The position numbers and the translations under genes were made by a program. A model generated the notes under the pieces. It did no database searches. It was not told the DNA's origin and saw only the letters and a program-made list of their open reading frames with translations. Below, in pieces: positions 35,636 to 45,546 of a stretch of DNA of 64,000 nt. How positions within the stretch are numbered: the first letter of the stretch is position 1; each line of letters opens with the position of its first letter. Where the stretch lies: NCBI RefSeq assembly GCF_963169125.1, contig NC_084800.1:144580397-144644396 (forward strand), in the 5' to 3' direction. The DNA comes from Humulus lupulus. Lineage: Eukaryota > Streptophyta > Magnoliopsida > Rosales > Cannabaceae.

Positions 35636-36022
35636 ATGTCTATTGGTAAATTACACACCGATGCTTTTCTCAAATCCTTGGTTTTTTAACCTGAAAATAT
35701 GCAACACTGGTTTCGAGGCATGTTGACCATTTTTTCTTATAAAAAGATGATGTCAAGCGTCTATGAAAAACCTCCAACAGAACCACCTCTGGCTACTAGC
35801 TATGAAGCAGAAGAAAAATATGCAAATTGGATGAAATCCGATCGGTTGGCACGTTATTGCATGCTTTCAACCATGCCTAACGAAACAAAGGAAAAATATA
35901 TACACTATGACTCAGCACATGAGATGTGGCGAGCAATGATAGAGGAAGTCTTTGCTGAGTGTCATCGTTTATATCAAACGAAAAAGGTAAATAAGATTTA
36001 CATATATATTTTTCAACTTTGA
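35636..36022 (+). pseudogene. Copia gag N-terminal fragment
   Basis: Starts MSIGKLHTDAFLKSLVF, stops (TAA 35687-35689), then continues in the same frame with MQHWFRGMLTIFSYKKMMSS, EEKYANWMKSDRLARYCMLS and YDSAHEMWRAMIEEVF. This is the N-terminal domain pattern of plant copia Gag (a W in the first block, then a W-K block, then a hydrophobic EMW block). The frame ends in intron-like AT-rich sequence. The nucleocapsid knuckle, protease and integrase are missing. Confidence 0.75.
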
Positions 36023-36520
36023 ATAGTAGATTCAAATACTATGAATATCACATTCAAATTTTTGGATAGTAGATTAAAAAATATATGCCACTAATCTATT
36101 TTTCTTTTGTTTTTCCTTTCCCAGAATCAGAACCCTGAAAAGGAGGAAGAGACTGATGAGGATTTTGATAGCGAGTAAAGAGCTAGAGGAGTTGGAGAGT
36201 AGTTTTTATTTAGTAATTTTATTGTTAGTTGAACAATTTAAATTTCTTTATTTTGTTTTAGAAATTTTAGATTTCTTTAAACAAAAAAAACTGCAGTCTA
36301 GAAATTTAGTTTATTGTTAGTAATTTTGATTATTAATGTTTAGAAACTTATTTCTATTTTGCATAACATTTATTTCTTTATTAATAAAGTAGTTATTATT
36401 TAAAGAAATTATCTATTTACTTGTTATGCAAATGCTTTGGGATAAACAAAGTTTACATACTTATAATGAATGACAAAGGTTACACACAGAAAGAAGGGGT
36501 TGACTAAGAAGAAACCTTTT
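36023..36520 (+). other. Deleted copia interior
   Basis: AT-rich filler with a short acidic peptide-like piece (NQNPEKEEETDEDFDSE at 36123-36175) ahead of a stop. No other gene is seen. The missing protease-integrase part would have been here. Confidence 0.5.
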
Positions 36521-37075
36521 CTCTTGTAGCCATGCTAAAATCCATTCGTGTACTCTTGTCCATTGCTGCGTGCATGGATTATGAGATCTGGCAAATGGAT
36601 GTCAAAAAACCTTTTTCTGAATGGCTACCTTGACAAAGCCATTTACATATCTCAAGCAGTAGGGTTCAAATTAAAAAGGTCAAGAGCAAAAGGTTTGCGA
36701 GCTTCTTAGGTGCATTCATTGACTCAAACAAGCTTCTAGATCTTGGAATCTTAGATTTGATGACACAAGTAAAACATTTGGTTTTTGAACAAAATGTTGA
36801 CGAATCTTGTGTCTATAAACAAATCAAAGATGGTATAGTAGTATTCCTCGTTCTTTACGTAAATGATATATTACTGTTGGATATGACGTAACATCATTAT
36901 CAAGGGTAAAGAACTGGTTAGCTGAACAATTCCAAATGTAAGATTTGGGAGAAGCCAAGTATGTTCTGGGCATTAAGATTCTTAGAGATAGACAGAACAA
37001 AAACTTTGGCACTCTCTCAAACAACTTATATTGATAAGTTGCTAAAACGCTTTAATATGCAAAACTTCAAAAAGG
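36521..37075 (+). pseudogene. Copia reverse transcriptase fragment
   Basis: Pieces of copia RT across shifting frames: SPVAMLKSIRVLLSIAACMD, EIWQMDVKKPFLNGYLD after an indel, IHGLKQASRSWNLRFDD and VLYVNDILLLG for the YVDD box (Asp replaced by Asn), then DLGEAKYVLGIKILRDR. At least two frameshifts are present, so no polymerase can be made. Confidence 0.8.
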
Positions 37076-37801
37076 GTGATATTCCAACCCGTTTCTGGAG
37101 TATTCCTTTCCAAGGAGCAGTGTCCCAAAACACTTCAGGAAGAGGAAGACATGAGACAGTATCCTTATGCATCAGTTGTACGGAGCCTAATGTATGCAAT
37201 GCTATGTACTAGACCTGACATATGTTACGCAGTAGGGATAGTCAGTCGTTATCAATCCAATCCTGGATTAAGTCATTGGATCACAGTGAAGATTATTCTC
37301 AAGTATCTTAGAAATACTAAAGATTATATGCTTGTATATTCAGGTGGAGATCTGAACCCCACTAGTTACACTGACTCAGATTTTCAATCAGACAAAGATA
37401 ATAGAAAGTCTACTTTTGGGTCAGTATTCACTCTTGGTGGTGGAGCAATTGTCTGGAGAAGCATTAAGCAATCCAATATAGTTGATTCAACCATGGAAGT
37501 TGAATACATAGCAGCTAAAGAAGCTGTTTGGTTGAAAAAGTTCTACACGGATCTGGAAGTGGTTCCAGAAGTGGAGAAACCACTTGTTCTTTACTGTGAC
37601 AACAGTGGAGCAGTGGCTAATTCCAAAGAACCCAGAATCCACAAGAGGGGAAAGCATATAGAGTGCAAATACCACTTAATCATAGAAATCGTACAGAGAG
37701 GAGAAGTGTCCATTCTGAAAGTCGCATTAGAACACAACCTGGCAGACCCGCTTATGAAGACGGCTCCTCAAAGCAGTTCGAGGGTCATGTACGTAATATG
37801 A
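37076..37801 (+). pseudogene. Copia RT C-terminus and RNase H
   Basis: The open frame has YPYASVVRSLMYAMLCTRPD, YTDSDFQSDKDNRKSTFGSV, VDSTMEVEYIAAKEAVW, LYCDNSGAVANSKEP and HKRGKHIECKYHLIIEIVQR, the standard C-terminal RT and RNase H blocks of plant copia Pol, ending near ...LADPLMKTAP. The frame is open for 241 residues, but the rest of Pol upstream is broken. It lies just before the polypurine tract, as expected. Confidence 0.85.
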
Positions 37802-37830
37802 GATTGAGAGAAATGCCTTACTTGCTTTAA

Positions 37831-37845
37831 GTACAAGTGGGAGAT
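37831..37845 (+). other. Copia polypurine tract
   Basis: GTACAAGTGGGAGAT directly before the right LTR, a typical copia plus-strand primer. Confidence 0.75.
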
Positions 37846-38426
37846 TGTTAGGAGTATGTCCTAAAAGCATGTAAAAGAAATTTATTATTTCAATGAATAA
37901 ATAAATACAATGGTCTATTATTGTTATATTTAGATTATTAAATTATTGTTTGAATAATTTTGTAAATATCAGAAAAATTCCATATTCATTTTTGAGGATG
38001 TGATCTTGTATTAGTACGAGAGAATTAAGATCACATAAACGAATAAAAATAGTCAACAACAACAAATTGAAGTTATGGAAATCTTTAATTGGGGTTGTAA
38101 GTATGGTTTGCTGAGTATCATGTTGATACAAATAATCTAGATTCGGATTATTGATGTGGTAAGACATCTAGGTAAAGGTGCTTTATATAATATGATTATA
38201 TATGACATGGACCGATATGAATAAAAGTCTTTATCCAAAAACTATTTAATAATAAATACTTGTAATTCATATCATAACTGAAGATCATTTATAGATCAAC
38301 CTAAATCCTGAGTGTTCATGAACTCCTGTTCATGTTTATTAAATCTCTTGATTCATTCGATAAGGCCTCTTCATAGAGTGAGGCTAATGACTTTTTTTTT
38401 GGAGAATTAATATCATGGATTGCTGG

Positions 38427-40337
38427 TGTTGACTGTGAATTTAGCCAACGACGTAAGAACGTCAACTACGACAACCTTCAAGAGAATTATAAACGACAAC
38501 AGACAGTTTTTTATGAACGAAAGTAAATAACACGAGGTTTTTATAGTGGTTCAGCCCCGATGATCGGTAATAGCCTAATCCACTTAGAGATTTTATTACT
38601 GTATTCACACTCAAGATCAGATGAACCAAAGTCAACTGAGTTTCTTCAGTGCAAATATCCCATAATACAAAAAGGGTTTCTCTCAAGAACAACACACTTT
38701 CTCTCTCTAGAATACAGATTCACTCTCAAATTTCCCCCAAAAAAAAAAGTCCTCTTACGATCCTCCCAAGCCTCTATTTATAGACCTATATTCTCAACTG
38801 ATATCCCCTTTAGATAGGGATATTCCATTATTTACCTAATATTTATATTACAAAATAAACATTCAAAATATAACTGATCCCTAATTTCAAGTGAGGATTG
38901 AGTGATTCCCGGATGCTTGGACCAATTCTCACTGAAGTAGTTTTGGGCAGTTTGACGTAGCTTCTCATGCATGTTGACTATTCTTCAATCTTTACGTAGG
39001 TCAAAGGTGGTATGTGCATGGCTCTCCTTGGACCAAAGGTCAGGTACATTCGAGGTATACTCCTCCATTGTGTCCGATCGGACACAATGGTTGTCTTCTT
39101 TGGCTTAAGGTGGTTCAAACCACCCTATTTGACTCCTTCAATCAAGGTCCGATCGGACCTTGCACTTTGCTCCTCGGACCTAGGTGGTCCGAGCCATCTT
39201 CTTCCTAGCATCTCCTCGGACCAAAATGGTCCAAAGCACTCCTTCAGGCGTCTTGTGCGATCGGGGGAGGCGTCTTGTGCGATCGGGCACAATGCCCCTC
39301 TACTTGGACCTAAATGGTCCAAGCTTCCTTCGTTTAACCAAGGTCTGATCGGACCTTGGTCCTTTCTCTTCAGACCTAGGTGGTCTGAGCCACCACTTAC
39401 CTCTCCTTGGATCAAAATGGTCCAAGGTACCTCATAAGTACCATGTCCGATCGGGCACACATTCCTTCTCCTCGGACCAACATGGTCCGAGCTTTCCCTC
39501 GTGCATCCAATGTTCGATCGGGCATTGGACTCTTCCTTCACATATCACCACTTTGGATCCAAACAACCCAAGGTCTCTCCCACGAACATGTCCGATCGGG
39601 TGCAGTTGTCTCCTTGGACCTAAATGGTCCAAGGTACCCAAAAGCATCATGTCTGATCGAACACAACTACCTTCTCCTTGCACTAAAGTGGTCCGAGCCT
39701 CCTTCGTTCAACCCATGCTCGATCGGGCATTGGACTTCTCTCCTCGGACCAAGGTGGTCCGAGCCATCACTTACATCTCCTTGGACCAAAATGGTCCAAG
39801 GTACCTCCTCTATGAGCATGTCCGATCGGACATAGCTCTCTTTTTCAACCAAAGCTCGATCGAGCATAGTCATCTCCTTGGTCCGAAATGGTCCAAGGTA
39901 AACTTTTCCTCACCTCATTCAAGCCCAAGTGCACTTCTTCCACATCATACCCGATCGGTCACTATGTGGCCTTTTCCTTTGAGTAAAACTTGAGTCTTGG
40001 TCATTCTCTTTGAACTCATTCGAGCCAAGCTTAACAAGAGGTCCCCTAAGCTTAGGTCCGATCGGACCTACTGCTTTTATATCTTGAACCAAAATTCATA
40101 CCTCCCCTTCAATTTCTTGGACTTGGCACCAATTGAATTCTAAGGATATTTAAACTGAGGTTTGAGCCAAGCAACCCCCAGTCCAAATACTCTCTTCGAT
40201 CGGGCGTATTGTATTGACTATCTGTCCAATTCCTAAAATTGACATATTGGGCCATTATTAAGCCAGATCACCTCACTGAGTCATGCCATGTGTCAATTTT
40301 ATTGCCACGTCATTCTTTTCAAATTTTTGGGATAACA
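38427..40337 (-). repeat. 3' LTR of G3
   Basis: 1911 bp, TGTTGACTGTG to ...GGGATAACA (plus strand), the same length as 51850-53760 with only occasional substitutions, so the insertion looks recent. The minus-strand TATA box CTATAAATAG is at 38774-38783. Confidence 0.95.
39020..39980. repeat. U3 quasi-palindrome array in the G3 3' LTR
   Basis: It alternates two unit types: GTCCGATCGGAC-like perfect palindromes and CTTGGACCAAAATGGTCCAAG-like inverted repeats, roughly every 60-80 bp. The long open frames on both strands here are shadows of the repeat. The matching array is at 52440-53420. Confidence 0.9.
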
Positions 40338-40350
40338 TTTGCCCCCCAAG
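40338..40350 (-). other. Polypurine tract of G3
   Basis: The minus strand reads CTTGGGGGGCAAA, identical to G2. Confidence 0.85.
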
Positions 40351-40392
40351 TTTAATATATGATTTATTCACGTAATAAACTTTTTCTCCGGC

Positions 40393-40474
40393 TGACGTCA
40401 TTATAAAAAAGAATAACTGTTCATCTTCATGCAGCAGACCCACGATCACTGCAAAAATCCACCCATGATCGTGG
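40393..40474. promoter_or_regulatory. Upstream control region of the G3 antisense gene
   Basis: It contains TGACGTCA (40393-40400), a palindrome of the plant bZIP-binding type (TGACGGCA in G2), and the inverted repeat CCACGATCA/TGATCGTGG (40440-40474) conserved in G2. It lies just inside the polypurine tract, upstream of the TATA-like box at 40534. The regulatory role is inferred from position and conservation. Confidence 0.5.
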
Positions 40475-40533
40475 AGGAAAAATAATCCCAGAATACCAAA
40501 GGTCCAAAAGTAAATGAAAAACCCACTTTTTTC

Positions 40534-40548
40534 CCTTTAAATATCCCC
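40534..40548 (+). promoter_or_regulatory. TATA-like box of the G3 antisense gene
   Basis: CCTTTAAATATCCCC, followed by CT-rich TCTACACTCTCTTCTTCACA; the predicted start is near 40570. It aligns with the G2 box. Confidence 0.55.
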
Positions 40549-40718
40549 ACTCTACACTCTCTTCTTCACATATACAAAAATCACTCTAAAAACCCTCCAT
40601 ATTCTCTCTTGGCTGAAACCCTCTCAAGGATTCCCCATCTTGCCGATTTCACAAGCTTCAAAGGGAGCTCTTCATCTTCAAGCATCCTCCAAGCAAACTC
40701 AAAGTTCTCCAACCTTGG

Positions 40719-42205
40719 GTAAGCCTCCTTTCTCCATGCCTCTTAGATTGCTACATTTTTTTCAGAAATTCTAAAAAAAATGCCATGGCCGAATATGCTT
40801 TTGCCTTGAATGTTCTTGAAGTTCTTGAATATGTTTTGTTCAATGAGTTTGCTTGTTGTCTTGATGAGGTTTGTGGCATGGGTAACCCGAATTTTCCCCT
40901 AATTTCATAGGAATTTCAAGACATTTTTTATATTTTGACATAAACATGAACATGGGTTTTGAGGGTTTTGATATTGTAATGGGTTTTTAAGAACATGAAG
41001 AAAACCTTTCATTTTCATGTTTTGATCTTGTTTTTTGTTTGTGTAAATGATGGAATGTGTTTAAGGCTAGGGATATTTTAGGGCCTTGCCCATTTTCTTG
41101 AGGATTCGGGGTAGGCTAAGTATGTCGCTTAGGGATATTTTTTACATGGTTTTGCCCAGAAATTCTGGGCATACGCGTGTGGTCCGATCGGGCCACACTT
41201 TATCTTCATCGTGAGCCCATGCTTGATCGGGGACGATGACTATTGCTTAAGCTTGAGGCGTGCGTCCCTTCTGAATGAGGCGAGACAACCACCTCCGATC
41301 GGGCTCTGAAATGCTTCAGATAAGTGTGTGGTCCGATCGGACCACACGCTCCTCCCCTTGCTTTTTAGTGCCCAGATTTTTAATAGCTAATTCCGAACCT
41401 CCCTAGACACCAATGCCCGATTGAACCTGACTTGTTGCTGCTGGCTAGAAGCTTTGGAGGCACGAGGCACACCAGGCGAACTCTCGGGACCTGGGTGCAC
41501 ATCTTCTCCTCGGGCACGCTACGCCCGATCGGACGTTCTGGGGGCTTGCGTGAGGCTCGTGCGGTGGCGAGGCAGGACGTCTCCTGGCCAAACTGTGTCC
41601 GATCGGACCAGTTTTATTTTGCTCAGAGTTTGCGTGGATACATGGTTCCTTGACCCATGAGCTCTGAACGCCTCCTTGGGCATGCCCCGTCCGATCGGGT
41701 GTGTCACAGGCATTGGTTAGGCTCGCACGGAGGTAGGGTCGAATGCTAAATTATCCCTTAGAATAATCACATGGTCCGATCGGGCTTCTCAAATTTCCTT
41801 GGCTTATACGCCCTTATGGTCATGCCCACTTAATGGGTCTAAGCATCCGATCGGAGGTATAAGACCATTCTTTTGAGCCTAGGATGTGGTCCGATCGGAC
41901 CACACCTAATTTCTTAGACCTTGGCCTCTTTCTTTCCAAATTCATAACCAACCTTTTGTGTTACTTACATGCATAAGGAACTTAGCCTTACAGGAAAATC
42001 CCAAAAATGCCTCCTTCTACAAAGTTTAATAAGTTCAATACTTTAAGTACTTTTTAGGCACTTTTGAGCATTAAAATTATTTTTTCCATACCCGTTATAT
42101 TTTTATAACTTAGACAAAATTTTCCAAGTATAAAAATAACTCTTATTTTTTATGAATTTTTTCTGTATGGTTACTCACCTCCCCATTTTTTATTCATTTT
42201 TGTAG
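40719..42205 (+). other. Predicted 5'-leader intron of the G3 antisense gene
   Basis: Donor ACCTTGG|GTAAGC and acceptor TTTTTGTAG, directly before the ATG at 42206; both sites match G2. The intron holds many GGTCCGATCGGACC-type palindromes (41160-41900). The open frames at 41421-41713 are repeat artefacts. Confidence 0.65.
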
Positions 42206-44611
42206 ATGAATCGCTCTGACTATTGGGGAGGTGACAATCATACGGACTCCGAATCATCTGCCCCGCAGACAATCGAGACTCCCTTGAATAGCGATTCCTC
42301 ACCAGGCTCGTCTACCGGTTACACTCCAGAGGATCGTCTTCGCCGCTTCAAACAGATCCTCCCTCGCTCAGCCTTATATCTTCTCCACGAGGAACAATTC
42401 CTTCGACAAACTTCTGAGTCGACGATGAGGGTGAAGCAATCTAACAGGCTCCCTCAGGAACACGATCCGCAGGTCGCCCGCAGAGCAGGACAGAAGGTGG
42501 TACAGCGCAATCAAACCCGCACTACCACAGCTTCAAGAAAGCCATCTCTGAAATTTTCTACCGCGATTCAGGATTTGGCTGTCCAGAAGCCACGTGATGA
42601 GGGAGAAGAAGAACCCTCCTGGTTCGTTGCCGAAGCTTCCAAACTTACTCCCGCGCTATTCCAGAAACATCTTGAAGCTTTAGGCTTGAGCGAGGCAAAC
42701 GTGACATGTCCGGGCTCGCATCAAAGAGCCAATAGGCCCGGTGGAAGGTACTGCGCCTGGTCCAGGCACCATGTACAAGCTGGAGCAACACTCCCGCTGC
42801 ACATCTATTTCCGGTCTGTAGCAGACTACTTCAACATCTCCCCATTTCAGATCACGCCGAACGGGATACAGGCACTCTCTGCGCTGTACATCCTTTATTT
42901 TCTGAATGGTTGGGACGAGCCCACCCCTCATGAGGTGCATTACCTGTTTGATCTTCGGACCAACCCTTCCCACAACAACTCAGGTTTCTTCCATTTCTAT
43001 CACAGGCATAGGGGGGTTACATATCTCAACGGCATCTCCCATAAGTCAAACGCTGGGAAGTATCATAAGGAATACTTCCTCACATTGGATATTGAGGCCA
43101 ACAACTTGGCTTTTACGCGCTCGGGTCCGTTTGAGCGACCATTGCCTACTGAAGAGATGTTTAGGCGGGCCAAGAAATTGGCTAACATGAGTCTTAAAGA
43201 GAAGGATGTAAAAAGGTTGGTCACGCTGGACCTTCTCCAGATGGTGAGTCTGGTGCCATGTGAGCAGGATCTGGTGGTGGAAAGTACCACCGGGGAGAAC
43301 GACACGCCTGGTCAGTCTAATGAGGGTACGGAGCAAATGACTGATCGGCCCTCTCCTGGGCCTTCTCCGCTTTCCAGTAGACCTGGCGACCTAGTCATTA
43401 GAGAGCTTGATCCTCAGCGCAGATCTACTATTCCCGCTCATCCTGGGAAAGGAAAAGCTATCCAGGTTGATGGGGAACTTAGCTTATCCTCGGACGACGA
43501 GGATGAGTTCCTTGATCAAATCCTCAACGCAGGTAACACATGTCTAGTGTAAATAGGAATATTTTCGATAATCGGTAATTAGAGAATAACACAATTGTAG
43601 CATACGCTTGTACACGTTTCATTATGTTTATTTCTCTAACAATCTTGTTTTTTCATCCTTTGCAGATTCAGACATGTTCAGAGATTGCGTTGCTTCAAAG
43701 AGTAAAACTGGTGATGGAAGTGGCTCTATGCCTCCACAGAAGATTCAGAAGGTAACACTGCCAAGTCAAGGGAGGCAACCTGGGGGACCGACTACACTTC
43801 CGCCATTGACCCCCTCTTCCCTTCCTCCTTCTGCGAGCCTAACTCCTACTCACCAGGGTAGTTCGAGCAAGCTTTTTCGTGCTGTTAGCGACCTGGGCAA
43901 GGGGCTTCTTGAGGATATTGGCCGTGATGCATCGACGCTTCAAAGCCTAGACTCCTACCCTCGACTTAGTGTCGAAGTTGTCTTGAAGAGAGGACTCGCT
44001 CAATTGATGAAGGTAAGCATTTTTTCTTGAGACACTTTGTTATTAGTATTTTTACTTGTACTAACCTTTTGTCTTCCATGCAGTCATTTGTCACCATTGG
44101 TCATGCTCAGCTTCGAGCCGTAGACTACAAGGAGTTGATCAAGGTGCAGGACGATCAACTGGTGGAGGCCAAGTCCAAGCTGGAGCAAGCAGAGAGAACT
44201 GTAGCTGAGCGGGACGAGTCTCTCAAAAAGCAGGCTCAAAACAATGCTTCCTTGACAACTCAATTGGAGAAGCAATCCCTTGATATTAAAGAGTTAGTTC
44301 GATACAATGAGAGGTTGATCAGCGAGAACGAAGAGCTGAAGCAAGAAAAAGAGCTTGACTTGATTCGCTTTGAGGAGGCCAGTTTTGACTGCTTTTATAA
44401 GGTCTGGAAGCTGAACAAGCCTCTTAATCTTGATTGTTTCTCCAAAGAGGCCCAGGCAGAGGATCTTGCCCGATGTGAAGCAAGGGCCGCTGAAGAAGCT
44501 GCCAATCCTCCTGCACTCACCCCCGCCTACTCTGCTATATCATTTCGAGCGAGAGGAGCAGCTGATGCAGAGGAGGGAGTCGATCAACCCTCTAGAGGAG
44601 CTCGCCTGTGA
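42206..44611 (+). CDS. G3 antisense gene (aORF), intact after splicing
   Basis: The coding exons are 42206-43532, 43666-44012 and 44084-44611 (GT-AG borders, phases 1 and 0), joining to 733 residues without a stop. Residues 1-120 are polar and low-complexity with RLRRFKQILPRSALYLLHEE. Residues 150-310 form a globular part (HQRANRPGGRYCAWSRHHVQ, NGIQALSALYILYFLNGWDE, YLNGISHKSNAGKYHKEYFL). A Ser/Pro-rich linker follows (LTPSSLPPSASLTP). The C-terminus is a coiled coil (SKLEQAERTVAERDESLKKQ, NERLISENEELKQEKELDLI) with FDCFYKVWKLNKPLNLDCF. It resembles proteins labelled putative gypsy-type transposon (Transposase_28; from memory). The function is unknown. Confidence 0.75.
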
Positions 44612-45546
44612 CTCCCTCTCGTAGTTCATCACAGTCTACTTTACTTTGTATTTTGTTGCTCGAACTAGTGAGCTATTTTGACATTTAGCACTTTACTCTT
44701 TCCTTGCTGACAATTTCAAACTTTTAAGTTTTTATTGTGCATAGCAAACTTTTTAGATGCCTTTAGTTTCACATGAGAATTTAGTTTTTTAACTTAGAAA
44801 TTTTTACCATTCCATAAGTTCACACTAAATATACTTCCTCATGCTCTTATTGCTCTAACTTTTTATGAGCATAAATTTCTTATTACACGAATATCAGTTT
44901 CTAACTTAAAATTTGAAAAATTCTAAGTTACTTAAGCTTTGTAAAACAAGTTAGCTTAACGGCTATTTTAGACTTCTAAACTTACAAGTCAGCCCAAAAA
45001 CAAACATATTTGCTCGTGCTCTTATTGCCTGTGTTGAAATACATACCAGTATACCCTATGTGCCCCCCAAGTGATTGAGGGTGGATAAATCCTTGATCAC
45101 TTACTACTTGATCGAATTTGTTCGAGTAGTTACTACTCGTGAAACACATAAAATATACGAACATATATCAGTAGTTGACCACTACAAAATATTATTTAAA
45201 TGTTGGTCCTTCATGTTATGATACCGACCAGTTGAACACTGTCCAGTATATATTTACACTTAGTTTTTAGAAGACCTGTTTTGTTTAAATCATTATGACA
45301 GTTGAACACTGCCAAGCAAAAATAATCAACACATATGCAAAGTTTGTAGCAAGGTGCGACCATGCTGCGCGTGGTCTCTTTTATTACTCGTAATAATAAA
45401 TGACATAACGTGTCTAACAACGAGTTCCAAACAAAATAGCATTGTTCAAAAATAATGTGACTAGGTAGCAAATAACCAGTTCACAAACAAACACTTAAAT
45501 AACAAGTTAAGCACTTGATACAAAGCTACTACTCTGCAAGTAGTAT
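44612..45546. other. Convergent spacer between the G3 antisense gene and pol
   Basis: Noncoding and aligning with 26562-27548 in G2. It would hold the 3' ends of both transcripts. Confidence 0.7.

Noticed and set aside
39012..39993. Several open frames of 80-146 codons on both strands in the G3 LTR (also 52436-53417)
   Set aside because: They arise because short quasi-palindromic repeats without stops are read in several frames. They lie in U3 of an LTR, overlap each other on both strands, and have no start context or domain content.
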